Positions 8,117-16,671 of a stretch of 64,000 bases of DNA are shown in pieces. Source of the stretch: Bacillus sp. SD088 (GTDB lineage: Bacteria > Bacillota > Bacilli > Bacillales > Bacillaceae_C); the NCBI RefSeq assembly GCF_017355205.1, contig NZ_JADIJK010000010.1, positions 1-64,000 of the forward strand, written 5' to 3'. The stretch's first letter is position 1, and each line of letters begins with the position of its first letter. The translations under genes were made by a program, and so were the position numbers. The notes under the pieces are model-generated. The model saw only the letters and a list, made by a program, of their open reading frames with translations. It did not search any database and was not told the origin of the DNA.

Positions 8117-9865
8117 CTAAACACCCAATTGCTGGACTTCAAAGAGTCGAGAATAGTTTCCTTGTTTTTGCATCAATTCCTCATGTGTTCCCATTTCAGT
8201 AATTCGTCCATGTTCAATCAGTATAATTCGATCTGCATGGGTAATCGTGGACAGACGGTGAGCAATAATAAATGTTGTTCGATCCTTTGCTAAGGTTTCA
8301 AGAGCCTCTTGGATAAGATGTTCACTTTCAAGATCAAGTGCTGAAGTAGCTTCATCCAAAATTAAGAGCGGTGGATTTTTAAGAAAGACACGGGCGATTG
8401 CAATCCTTTGTTTTTGCCCACCAGACAGCTTAACCCCTCTCTCACCAACCATTGTCTCATAGCCATCAGATAGATTGATTATAAATTCATGTGCGTTTGC
8501 GGCTTTGGCTGCTTGATAAACCTCTTCATCAGTTGCTTCCGGTTTTCCTAGCAAAATATTGGCTTTCACAGAGTCACTAAATAAAATATTATCCTGCAGT
8601 ACCATTCCAATGCGATCTCGCAGGCTTCGTACTTTTAAATGGCGAATGTCTTCTCCATCTAATAGCACTCTTCCGGAACTAACATCATAGAACCGCGGAA
8701 TCAAGCTGACAAGTGTTGATTTTCCTCCTCCACTCATACCAACGAGTGCAATCGTTTCACCTGTTTGTACATGCAAATGAATATCTTCTAAAACAGGTTT
8801 CTCCTTTTGATCATAGGCAAAAGTAACATGATCAAATTGAATATCTCCTTTTACTTGCGCCAGTTCAATCGCATCAGGTGCATCTTCAATATCATATTTT
8901 TCATCAGCTAATTGAAACACTCGATCCATCGAAGCGATAGCTTGAGTTAAGGTTGTTGATGAATTCACTAAACGCCTTAAAGGATTGTACAATCTCTCAA
9001 CATACCCCATAAAAGCAACCAAGGTCCCAATTGAAAGATTTCCGTTGATTACCTGGTAACCCGAGTATGTAATAACAATTAATGGGGCTAAATCAGTAAT
9101 CGTATTGACGACAGCAAAGGCTTTTGCTGTCCAACTTGTATGAATTAATGCCCTGTTTAAAAAATGACTATTGTTTTGATCAAATTGCGTTTGCTCATGG
9201 TCCTCGATCGCAAAACTTTTGATGATCGACATTCCAGCAACTCTTTCATGTAGATAACTTTGAACCTGTGCAAGTGCTTGAGATCGTTGTCGAGTAAGTT
9301 TGCGCATATTCCCAAAGAAATAACGAACAGATATAATGTAGAATGGGAATACGGCCAGAGAAACAAGGGTTAACGGAACATCAAGTGATACCATAATAAC
9401 AATCGCAATAATAACTGTAGCCGCATCAAGCCATAGATTCATTAGTCCAGTGATAACAAAGTCCTTCGTTTGCTCGACATCATTAATAACCCTTGAAATG
9501 ATCTCCCCTGCTCGAGTATTGGAGTAAAATTTAAAACTTAATTTCTGGATATGTGTAAATAAGCGATCTCGAATATCATATAAAACTTTATTAGCTGTCC
9601 ACTGTGCAAAATATTGTCTGAAGTATTCAACAGGTGGCCTGATGATAATGAAAAGCGTAAACATGATGCCCATCGTCCAAAATAATTGAGTGGTTTTTTC
9701 CGTAGCAGTCATATTTTCCGCACTAATGACATCATCAATCACATACTTCATTAACATCGGAATAAGAAGTGGAATCGCAAATTTAATTACTCCTATAATA
9801 AGGGTCCAAAATATCCTCCAGCGATACGGTTTAACAAACTTTAAATATCTTTTGATAACTCCCAA
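8117..9865 (-). CDS. ygaD: YgaD, multidrug/lipid-type ABC exporter half-transporter
   Basis: A 582-residue protein: six membrane helices (about residues 15-320) fused to an ATPase domain (about 345-580). Walker A is GMSGGGKST, the signature is [14 protein letters not shown] and Walker B is [12 protein letters not shown]. The fold is that of MsbA/BmrA-type homodimeric exporters. Synteny and length match B. subtilis YgaD, whose substrate is not known. Converges on ygaE. Confidence 0.9.
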   Translation of the reverse strand: MGVIKRYLKFVKPYRWRIFWTLIIGVIKFAIPLLIPMLMKYVIDDVISAENMTATEKTTQLFWTMGIMFTLFIIIRPPVEYFRQYFAQWTANKVLYDIRDRLFTHIQKLSFKFYSNTRAGEIISRVINDVEQTKDFVITGLMNLWLDAATVIIAIVIMVSLDVPLTLVSLAVFPFYIISVRYFFGNMRKLTRQRSQALAQVQSYLHERVAGMSIIKSFAIEDHEQTQFDQNNSHFLNRALIHTSWTAKAFAVVNTITDLAPLIVITYSGYQVINGNLSIGTLVAFMGYVERLYNPLRRLVNSSTTLTQAIASMDRVFQLADEKYDIEDAPDAIELAQVKGDIQFDHVTFAYDQKEKPVLEDIHLHVQTGETIALVGMSGGGKSTLVSLIPRFYDVSSGRVLLDGEDIRHLKVRSLRDRIGMVLQDNILFSDSVKANILLGKPEATDEEVYQAAKAANAHEFIINLSDGYETMVGERGVKLSGGQKQRIAIARVFLKNPPLLILDEATSALDLESEHLIQEALETLAKDRTTFIIAHRLSTITHADRIILIEHGRITEMGTHEELMQKQGNYSRLFEVQQLGV

Positions 9866-9888
9866 ACCAAAAACTCACTCCTAACATA

Positions 9889-10003
9889 GAAAAGCGCAAG
9901 CGCCTTGATGTAACACGAAAGGCTAACTTCGCGCCGTCCTGGCGCAACGCCGATGGGCTTGCATCCTGCAAGCCTCTCGGGGCTAGGCGCAGGAGCTAGA
10001 CAA
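9889..10003 (+). repeat. dispersed repeat, family B, copy
   Basis: Starts GAAAAGCGCAAGCGCCTTG and ends GGGGCTAGGCGCAGGAGCTAGAC. The ends are partly complementary (AGCGCCT / AGGCGC), with inner palindromes around GCGCCGTCCTGGCGC and TTGCATCCTGCAAG. No gene. Confidence 0.75.
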
Positions 10004-10006
10004 TAG

Positions 10007-10112
10007 AGAAGCAAAAGCGCTGGTTCAGCGAATGAACAGATAAAGCTGTGTCCTGTTGTTTCGCCTGAACTAGTACATCCTATACATCACAGCGATCTCC
10101 CGACCTGTATCC
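10007..10112 (+). repeat. dispersed repeat fragment related to family B interior
   Basis: Contains GTGTCCTGTTGTTTCGCCTG then AGTACATCCTATAC, parallel to the second half of the repeat block at 58191-58345. Abuts the previous copy and fills the rest of the gap to ntdP. Confidence 0.5.
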
Positions 10113-10119
10113 GGCAAAC

Positions 10120-10650
10120 CTAACCTCTATAACTCAAATAGCGGTCATACCAAATGTCTATAAAATCTGCTGAAAATGGGCCTTTTCTTTGCCGAATCCA
10201 AAAGATAAGCTTTTCCACATTTCTTTTTAAAATATGGTCAATCTCTTCGGGATATCCCATATGTAATCGATTGTATTCGTATTCATCCTCATCTAGAAGT
10301 GAATATGTCATATCTGGAAATACTTTAATATCCAAATCATAGTCGATGTATTTTAACGCCTCTACATCCACAACAAAAGGGGAGCCTAAGTTACAGTAAT
10401 AATAAATACCATCGTCTCTGAGCATTCCAATAATATTGAACCATAAGTTTGTATGGAAATAGGTAATCGCTGGTTCACGAGTGATCCATGTTCTCCCATC
10501 TGATTCCGTTACTAACGTATGATCATTTCCACCAATAAGTAAATGACTATTTGCTTTCAATACTTTCGTTTCTTCCCAAACACGATGTAAATGACCATCA
10601 TGTTTGTAACTGTGTATTTGTATATTCTCTCCTTCAACTGGAATTTGCAT
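10120..10650 (-). CDS. ntdP: NtdP (YgaC), DUF402 nucleoside tri-/diphosphatase
   Basis: Hydrolyses nucleoside tri- and diphosphates with divalent metal in the studied family members. The 176-residue protein has the DUF402 beta-barrel core: [22 protein letters not shown] followed by the acidic [13 protein letters not shown] stretch and DEDEYEYN, which hold the conserved metal-binding acidic residues. It matches B. subtilis YgaC in length and position next to ygaD. Start is ATG preceded by TAGGAG. No promoter was confidently placed. Confidence 0.88.
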   Translation of the reverse strand: MQIPVEGENIQIHSYKHDGHLHRVWEETKVLKANSHLLIGGNDHTLVTESDGRTWITREPAITYFHTNLWFNIIGMLRDDGIYYYCNLGSPFVVDVEALKYIDYDLDIKVFPDMTYSLLDEDEYEYNRLHMGYPEEIDHILKRNVEKLIFWIRQRKGPFSADFIDIWYDRYLSYRG

Positions 10651-10787
10651 TGATTTCTCCTACTTTCTCTCTCCCTATACAATCGTTTCTTGGTTAAAGT
10701 ACGTTTCAAGTTTTATTAATATTTTTATTATAACGTTTTTCGTTCTCTTTTAAAACCAATCCGTTTACACATTTTCCTTTGAAAACA

Positions 10788-10905
10788 AGAAAAGCGCAAG
10801 GCCGATGGACTCGCTCCTGCGAGCCTCGAGCCGATGGCGCCTGGAGCTAGACACCAACTGCAAGGTAAGCAATTTATCCACAAGCCAAGAATTTTATAGT
10901 TTCCT
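10788..10905 (+). repeat. dispersed repeat, family B, short copy with a perfect DnaA box
   Basis: Starts GAAAAGCGCAAGGCCGATGG, contains GGCGCCTGGAGCTAGAC, then a conserved tail with TTATCCACA (10874-10882) followed by AGCCAAGAATTTTATAGTTT. The same tail, including the box, occurs at 50768-50812. It fills the gap between ntdP and sspE. Confidence 0.75.
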
Positions 10906-10915
10906 TCACAAAAAT

Positions 10916-10949
10916 AAAGGTCTAACTTTCAAATGAAAGTTAGACCTTT
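10916..10949 (-). terminator. terminator of sspE
   Basis: Perfect 15-bp stem (10916-10930 / 10935-10949) with a 4-base loop. On the minus strand it is followed by TTTATTTTTG. Confidence 0.9.
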
Positions 10950-10957
10950 GTTGGACA

Positions 10958-11155
10958 TTATTGTTGTCCGAAGTTTCCAGCGTTTTTCGCTTTGTTTTGT
11001 TCTGCTTTTTGGTTTCGCTCTTTTACAGATTGTACATCTGTTTCACTACCGAATTCAGCACCGAAATTTCCTTGTGCACCAGCACCAGCAGATTGAGCGT
11101 TTTGTTGTTTTACTTTTTCAACGTTTGTGCCTGCTTGAGATTTTTTGTTTGCCAA
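10958..11155 (-). CDS. sspE: gamma-type small acid-soluble spore protein
   Basis: A 65-residue protein rich in Asn, Gln, Ala and Gly, with NKKSQAGTNVEKVKQQNAQ, then GAGAQGNFGAEFGSETDV and a C-terminal NAGNFGQQ. This is the gamma-SASP pattern, with its two GAEFGSET-like protease-cleavage signatures reduced to one clear copy, so it is shorter than the 84-residue B. subtilis SspE. It is a spore amino-acid reserve. The start is a TTG at 11155 with GGAGGTG about six bases upstream; the longer ATG-initiated frame (to 11275) overlaps fabL and lacks SASP character in its first 40 residues. Neighbouring fabL matches B. subtilis context. Confidence 0.88.
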   Translation of the reverse strand: MANKKSQAGTNVEKVKQQNAQSAGAGAQGNFGAEFGSETDVQSVKERNQKAEQNKAKNAGNFGQQ

Positions 11156-11249
11156 TGGTATCACCTCCACGTTTGTTAATGTAACCAAACATGAATTTTT
11201 AATCCCAAAAAAACAAAAAAATTTTCTTACACAAGTTACGAACTGCTCC

Positions 11250-11999
<750 letters not shown>

Positions 12000-12067
12000 T
12001 CATCAACCTTTCTTTTTCCTATGTATAGTTTACCTTGATGTCGATGCTTGGACAATAAAGTGAACCT

Positions 12068-12213
12068 CAATCAGTGGGGGGGTTCTTTCATCCCCCACTG
12101 ATTGGTAGTTGAACAAATCGGGCTTTTACTGGCTGTTGATCCCCCACTTACAATTCTAGGTGTTCCACTAATTCTTGAAGTGGGGGTCTTACAGCCAGTT
12201 AATGCGGGATAAA
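12068..12213. repeat. structured palindromic element, family D copy 1 (IS200/IS605 end-like)
   Basis: Two hairpins in a row. The first is a perfect 13-bp stem (12068-12080 / 12092-12104). The second has outer arms ACTGGCTGT / ACAGCCAGT (12128-12136 / 12191-12199) and inner arms CCCCCACTT / AAGTGGGGG (12141-12149 / 12178-12186), followed by TAATGCGGGATAAA. A second, diverged copy is at 29214-29302. On the minus strand the loop reads AGTGGAACACCTAGAAT, which resembles the 3' part of TnpB guide RNAs. That link is inference; no transposase is nearby. Confidence 0.6.
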
Positions 12214-12221
12214 GAGCATTT

Positions 12222-13343
12222 TTAATTAATGCTTTTCATGCCGTACATCTCTTTATAGGCTTTCCAAATCTTTTGATGTGGTACAGGGAACGCGAGAGCT
12301 TCAAGCTCCTCTTGCGTAACAAGACGAACTTCATCTGGATGATTCAATGTTTTGGTGATCTCGCCTGCAAAAACATCCATTGACCATGTTAAATGAGAAA
12401 AAACATGATCCACATGAGTAAAAGTCCCTGTTTCAAGCTGTATATTTTCCTTGTATTCTTCCTTCAGATATCTGGATAATGCTTGTCTTTGGGTAGAGTA
12501 TTGCTTAGTTGTAACTACTTCTGTTGTAGGAAATTCCCAAAGATTCGCTAGTAAGCCTTCATTCGGTCTTTTGCGAATAAGATAACGATCATCAGTTGTT
12601 TTTAATACTGCTGATACTAAAGAGAGATGCTTCACTGATTTTTTTCGTGTCTTAATTGGCAGAACTTGTTCCTTTCCATTCGCATACCCTTGACAATGCT
12701 CCCTTACTGGGCAAAGCAGACAGGCAGGAGACGTTGGCGTGCAGATAAGGGCTCCTAATTCCATTAAAGCTTGATTAAAGTATGAGGGATTAGCCGGATC
12801 AATTAAGGTCCGAACAGCTGCTTCAAATACTTTTCTTGTTGAAGGCTTTGCTATATCCTCTTCGATTAATAAGATTCTAGATAGCACACGCATAACGTTT
12901 CCATCTACAGCTGGCTCTGGTTTTCCATAGGCAATACTTAGAATCGCACCGGCTGTATAGGGGCCGACCCCTTTTAATTTTGAAATTTCTTTTTGAGTAT
13001 CGGGCACTTTCCCTTCGTATTGCTCCACTACTTCTTTCACAGCTGAATGCAAATTTCGAACACGGGAATAGTATCCTAGACCCTCCCATATTTTGAGAAT
13101 CGATTCATCATCGGCAGCAGCAAAAGCTTCCATCGTAGGGAATGTTTTCATAAACCGTTCAAAATAGGGAATGACTGTATCTACCCTTGTTTGTTGTAAC
13201 ATAATTTCCGATACCCATACTTTATACGGTTGATTATCTTTTCGCCACGGAAGATCACGTTGTTCTTCTACAAACCAATCAAGCAAATCTTCACGAAATT
13301 GTTGAATATTTATATCCTTATGCTCTAAATTAGATTCTTCCAT
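12222..13343 (-). CDS. mutY: MutY, A/G-specific adenine glycosylase
   Basis: Removes adenine mispaired with 8-oxoguanine or G. At 373 residues it is full length. It has the helix-hairpin-helix LKGVGPYTAGAILS, the catalytic-region VDGNVMRVLSR, and the iron-sulfur ligand set C-x6-C-x2-C-x5-C in CTPTSPACLLCPVREHC. The C-terminal 130 residues form the MutT-like 8-oxoG recognition domain. It corresponds to B. subtilis YfhQ and is divergent from yfhP. ATG is preceded by TAGGAG. Confidence 0.94.
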   Translation of the reverse strand: MEESNLEHKDINIQQFREDLLDWFVEEQRDLPWRKDNQPYKVWVSEIMLQQTRVDTVIPYFERFMKTFPTMEAFAAADDESILKIWEGLGYYSRVRNLHSAVKEVVEQYEGKVPDTQKEISKLKGVGPYTAGAILSIAYGKPEPAVDGNVMRVLSRILLIEEDIAKPSTRKVFEAAVRTLIDPANPSYFNQALMELGALICTPTSPACLLCPVREHCQGYANGKEQVLPIKTRKKSVKHLSLVSAVLKTTDDRYLIRKRPNEGLLANLWEFPTTEVVTTKQYSTQRQALSRYLKEEYKENIQLETGTFTHVDHVFSHLTWSMDVFAGEITKTLNHPDEVRLVTQEELEALAFPVPHQKIWKAYKEMYGMKSIN

Positions 13344-13416
13344 ATTTAACGCTCCTACAGGTTAATTACTACTCCATTTAGGGAATCATAAAAATGATAG
13401 GACTTCAAGTCCCATA

Positions 13417-13445
13417 TTGCATTCTCAATTTTTTTAAAATATGAT
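13417..13445 (+). promoter_or_regulatory. sigma-A promoter of yfhP
   Basis: -35 TTGCAT (13417-13422), a 17-bp spacer, -10 TATGAT (13440-13445). It lies about 55 bp before the TTG start and inside the mutY-yfhP divergent gap. Confidence 0.7.
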
Positions 13446-13497
13446 TAAAATAAGGAATCAAAGTTCACGAATACCCTTTTTCTAAGGAGGATTTAGT

Positions 13498-14478
13498 TTG
13501 GATACTGCCACTCATTTTGCCATGGGTGTTGCGATTGGTGGGCTCGCTACCCTAGATCCAGTTGTTGCTGAAAGCACCGCCAATACTCATAGTGTTTTAG
13601 TAGCGGCCATCATTGGATCGCAAATACCTGATATTGATACTTTTTTAAAACTACGTAATAATGCCGTTTATATAAGGAATCACCGCGGAGTGACTCACTC
13701 TATACCTGCTATTTTATTTTGGCCACTCGTTGTGACGGCTTTGGTTGCTTTCATTTTCCCAGAAGCCAATTTATTTCATTTGTGGCTTTGGTCCTTTGCA
13801 GCTGTTTTTTTACATGTGTTTGTTGATATTTTCAATGCCTACGGGACTCAGGCATTACGGCCTTTCTCGGCAAACTGGGTCGCATTGGGGGTTATTAACA
13901 CCTTCGACCCGATCATCTTTGGACTCCACATCTTAGCTATTTTCATTTGGGCATTTGGAGCAGACCCGGGTGCCACATTTTTAACCCTATATATTGTTGT
14001 ATTTTTCTACTATCTTCTTCGGTTTATTATGCAGAAGGTCGTAAAGTCAGCCGTACTAAAAACCATTCCAGATGCGGAAGAAATCATTATCGCACCTACG
14101 ATGCATTTTAATCAATGGCGATTAGCTGTGATTTCAAAGGAATTTTTCTATGTTGGTCGGGCGTTTAAACGTTCCATTACCATCTTTGATAAATTTAATC
14201 GGATTCCTGTCCCTGAAACACCAGAAATTGAAGCTGCAAAACAAGATAAAAATGTTTCAGCTTTCTTATCTTTTTCTCCGATATATCGTTGGGAAATTAA
14301 AGAATTCGATGATTATAAAGAAGTGCGTTTTATTGACTTAAGATATAGAAGTAATGGACATTACCCCTTCGTTGCCATTGTGCATTTAGATGCGGAGCTA
14401 CAAATCCTCACTTCCTATACTGGCTGGATTTATAGTGAGGAAAAACTTAGAAAAAAATTAAATATAGTTATCGACTAA
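13498..14478 (+). CDS. yfhP: YfhP, membrane-bound metal-dependent hydrolase (YdjM/LexA-binding family)
   Basis: A 326-residue protein. The first 190 residues hold several membrane helices and the family's His/Asp pattern: DTATHFAMGV, IGSQIPDIDTF, RNHRGVTHSI and a later HVFVDIFNAYGTQ. These are putative metal ligands of the YdjM-type hydrolase family. The rest is a soluble beta-rich tail. The substrate is unknown. TTG start with AAGGAGG seven bases upstream; no alternative upstream start was found. Synteny with mutY and sspK matches B. subtilis. Confidence 0.85.
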   Translation: MDTATHFAMGVAIGGLATLDPVVAESTANTHSVLVAAIIGSQIPDIDTFLKLRNNAVYIRNHRGVTHSIPAILFWPLVVTALVAFIFPEANLFHLWLWSFAAVFLHVFVDIFNAYGTQALRPFSANWVALGVINTFDPIIFGLHILAIFIWAFGADPGATFLTLYIVVFFYYLLRFIMQKVVKSAVLKTIPDAEEIIIAPTMHFNQWRLAVISKEFFYVGRAFKRSITIFDKFNRIPVPETPEIEAAKQDKNVSAFLSFSPIYRWEIKEFDDYKEVRFIDLRYRSNGHYPFVAIVHLDAELQILTSYTGWIYSEEKLRKKLNIVID

Positions 14479-14508
14479 AGGTGGGACTTTACCAGCTATC
14501 CTTTGGAC

Positions 14509-14537
14509 GTATGTTTTTCAGTTTATAATCCATAATA
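14509..14537 (+). promoter_or_regulatory. candidate sigma-G promoter of sspK
   Basis: GTATG (14509-14513), 17 bp, CATAATA (14531-14537). This fits the sigma-G/F forms GnATR and CATnnTA and lies about 45 bp before sspK, whose homologue is forespore-expressed. The call is by motif only. Confidence 0.45.
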
Positions 14538-14580
14538 AAGGTGACGACTTAAAAACCGTCAACTAAAGGAGGGTGTCCCA

Positions 14581-14751
14581 TTGCGTAATAAAGCAAAAGA
14601 TTTCCCATATAAAAATGAAAACAAATTTGAAGGTGAACCACGAGCCAAGGCTGAATATTCTCCAATGAGAGCAAATGGAACGATTAACACCGATCCACAA
14701 GGCAGAATGCGAGCATCTGGGAATCGAGAAGATAATTCCAGTCAGTCCTGA
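14581..14751 (+). CDS. sspK: SspK, minor small acid-soluble spore protein
   Basis: A 56-residue protein that starts [19 protein letters not shown] and keeps a later RMRASG motif near its end, as in B. subtilis SspK (about 50 residues). It is very rich in charged and polar residues, with no hydrophobic core. It starts with TTG after GGAGGGTG. Minor SASPs of this type are made in the forespore and loaded into spores. It lies next to yfhP, as in B. subtilis. Confidence 0.85.
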   Translation: MRNKAKDFPYKNENKFEGEPRAKAEYSPMRANGTINTDPQGRMRASGNREDNSSQS

Positions 14752-14777
14752 TCATTCACCAACAAGGAGGATTTTCA

Positions 14778-14942
14778 ATGGGTAAAAGCGATGGGAATAC
14801 ACATCAAAACCGTAGTTTAAGTCCTTTTAACCGCGGATTTTATAATCCGAAAAAAATGAGTTCTCAAGTAAACGGGCAGACAGAGCTTTCCCAAACAGAC
14901 ATCATCAGAGAAAGAAATGCTGTAACACGATACAAAAAATAA
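14778..14942 (+). CDS. small protein resembling the YpzG family
   Basis: A 54-residue hydrophilic protein, ATG with AAGGAGG eight bases upstream. The middle (SPFNRGFYNPKKMSSQVNG followed by QTELSQT) recalls the YpzG family pattern of a short basic segment and QVNGxTxxTQ. Other small sporulation-type genes surround it, so expression during sporulation is likely. It is followed directly by a good terminator. The family call is tentative. Confidence 0.6.
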   Translation: MGKSDGNTHQNRSLSPFNRGFYNPKKMSSQVNGQTELSQTDIIRERNAVTRYKK

Positions 14943-14953
14943 AGCTGACCTTT

Positions 14954-14988
14954 ATCCAGTGGGAGCAATCTCTCACTGGATGATTTTT
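14954..14988 (+). terminator. terminator after sspK and the YpzG-like gene
   Basis: 12-bp stem ATCCAGTGGGAG / CTCTCACTGGAT (one G-T pair), loop CAAT, then TTTTT at 14984-14988. Confidence 0.85.
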
Positions 14989-15031
14989 ATCCCACATTAA
15001 AAGTAATCATATTCCATGATTAAAATTTACT

Positions 15032-15352
15032 TTATACTTTTTTAAGTAAGGAAATTGGCAATGCTTCCTCTTCCCCTGCCCCATTTAATCGATAGCCCCA
15101 GGCAAACACCCCTTTTAGATAATCGATTTTAAAATAAGTCCCAGGTGCCCCTTCTACCGCATAAATTTCACCGGGGATAAAATCAGTCGGAGATAACAAG
15201 TAAGCCTCTGCCATTACGGCTCTTCGCTCCATAACAGCAAATTCATTGACCATCCCAAGTTGTTCAGCCTTTCTTGCCTTCTCTTTCGTTAAAGCAATTT
15301 CGTGTTTAAGTTCTTCATTCGTCATTTCACTGTATTTTTTTTCCCTTTCCAT
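15032..15352 (-). CDS. yfhH: YfhH family protein (DUF1811)
   Basis: A 106-residue soluble protein. The N-terminal half is a charged helical hairpin (MTNEELKHEIALTKEKARKAEQ), the C-terminal half is a small beta domain (PGEIYAVEGAPGTYFKIDYL). Both match YfhH of B. subtilis, which also lies next to recX. It starts 14 bases after the recX stop on the same strand, so the two are likely co-transcribed. Function is unknown. Confidence 0.85.
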   Translation of the reverse strand: MEREKKYSEMTNEELKHEIALTKEKARKAEQLGMVNEFAVMERRAVMAEAYLLSPTDFIPGEIYAVEGAPGTYFKIDYLKGVFAWGYRLNGAGEEEALPISLLKKV

Positions 15353-15366
15353 TACAAAAATCCCCT

Positions 15367-16158
15367 TTATTCTTTTTGATCTAAAAAACGGCCAATCATG
15401 TCTATTTCAAAGCCTTTACGAAATAATGCTTGCTTCATCTTTTGGTTGTATTCAAATCCTTCTAAATGTTGATATTTTCGATGAGCTTTTTCTCCGTGTT
15501 TGAGAAGAGATTCCCATTCCTCATCTTCGTCTTTTTCATATTCAATTTCTTCGATCGCCACTGTGATAATTGAAAATGGAAAACCCTTCGTCTGTAAAAA
15601 CTGCTCCAACTTTTGCTTTAATATCTTCTCAGAGAGTTTTTTATTTTTCGTCGCATATTTATTGCCCAACTGAATAGCGTGATCAATTTGATCTGCTTTT
15701 TTGTAAAGAGCTAATGCCTCTTCTATATATGCATCTGAAATATCCTTTTGTAATAGTTCTTGTTTTATATTAGCTGGACCTTTTTTTCCCGCATTTATTT
15801 GCGTGCGCACATAGGCCTTCGCAAACTCCAGATCATCCACATAGCGATGCTCCTGTAATTTTTGCATTACTTGTTCAATGACTTGCTCATTACAATCTTT
15901 TTTAGCTAAATGCTTCTTAATTTCGCCTTCGGCTCTCATTCGGAATGATAAATAATGGATCGCTTCATTATAGGCTTTGCGAATTTCATCCTCATATTGT
16001 AGCTGAACAACCTCAAAATCAGCTAATTCTTTGCCTTTTACTAATCCATTTCGAATTAATATCGCTTCATCCACACTAAAAGCGTATTTCTCATCTAAAT
16101 AAAGATTATAGCGATCTGCTCTTTTCTTTTGCGCTGTGATTTTAGTGATGATCGCCAC
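15367..16158 (-). CDS. recX: RecX, regulator of RecA
   Basis: Binds the RecA filament and inhibits its activity. The 263-residue protein has repeated three-helix units, including AIHYLSFRMRAEGEIKKHL, KLQEHRYVDDLEFAKAYV and GPANIKQELLQKDISDAYI, the standard RecX repeat signatures. Its length is normal for the longer RecX of Bacillus (YfhG). It is followed by yfhH and divergent from yfhE/yfhD. Confidence 0.92.
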   Translation of the reverse strand: MAIITKITAQKKRADRYNLYLDEKYAFSVDEAILIRNGLVKGKELADFEVVQLQYEDEIRKAYNEAIHYLSFRMRAEGEIKKHLAKKDCNEQVIEQVMQKLQEHRYVDDLEFAKAYVRTQINAGKKGPANIKQELLQKDISDAYIEEALALYKKADQIDHAIQLGNKYATKNKKLSEKILKQKLEQFLQTKGFPFSIITVAIEEIEYEKDEDEEWESLLKHGEKAHRKYQHLEGFEYNQKMKQALFRKGFEIDMIGRFLDQKE

Positions 16159-16280
16159 CGCTAATCACCCCTGCTTTCTTATTTACTGGCTCTATTTTAC
16201 CATAATCTCTTGCATGTATGTTTATCAAGGTTTTTGAGAAAAATGATAGGGAATGCCACGAACAAAAGGAGTTGATCCTT

Positions 16281-16403
16281 ATGAGCAAAAATAAAAACGT
16301 TCAAACGAAGAGCACATTATCTACTACACAAGAAGTGCTTTATGCAAAAGAATTTAAACAGGCAGATCGAGCTGGCGGTTACACGCATTCAAGAAGAAAA
16401 TAA
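16281..16403 (+). CDS. yfhE: YfhE family small protein
   Basis: A 40-residue protein with the YfhE core LSTTQEVLYAKEFKQADRAG. ATG has AAAGGAG eight bases upstream. It is next to yfhD, as in B. subtilis, and too short to predict a fold. Function is unknown; likely expressed in sporulation, by context only. Confidence 0.8.
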   Translation: MSKNKNVQTKSTLSTTQEVLYAKEFKQADRAGGYTHSRRK

Positions 16404-16426
16404 CACAATATATGGAGGGTTCAGAT

Positions 16427-16612
16427 ATGGGTAGAGATGATCGAAGAAAGGCCCGTGACAAGAATAAACAAAAGCTTCCGCAAGTGCCAAACAATATGAA
16501 ATCGGATGGTCTTGATGTAGAATTTTCACAAGAAGCAGCAGATCAAAATGACCTAGAAGCCATGGAAAGAGCAGACGAAGCGGACAAAAGAGCTAAAAGA
16601 CGTAAAAATTAA
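16427..16612 (+). CDS. yfhD: YfhD family small protein
   Basis: A 61-residue, highly charged protein with the YfhD signature RDKNKQKLPQVP and a helical acidic/basic tail ending KRAKRRKN. The ATG at 16427 is preferred over an in-frame ATG at 16412 because the GGAGG (16414-16418) overlaps the earlier codon and is eight bases before the later one. Follows yfhE by 23 bases, so probably one transcript. Confidence 0.8.
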   Translation: MGRDDRRKARDKNKQKLPQVPNNMKSDGLDVEFSQEAADQNDLEAMERADEADKRAKRRKN

Positions 16613-16633
16613 TATCTGGAAGAACAAGGAATT

Positions 16634-16660
16634 AGGGATGGACATTGTTCGCGTCCATCC
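16634..16660 (+). terminator. terminator-like hairpin after yfhD
   Basis: GGGATGGAC / GTCCATCCC with a 9-base loop, followed by a modest T-rich stretch (CAATCTTTTATT). It separates yfhD from the converging sulfatase gene. Confidence 0.65.
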
Positions 16661-16671
16661 CCAATCTTTTA

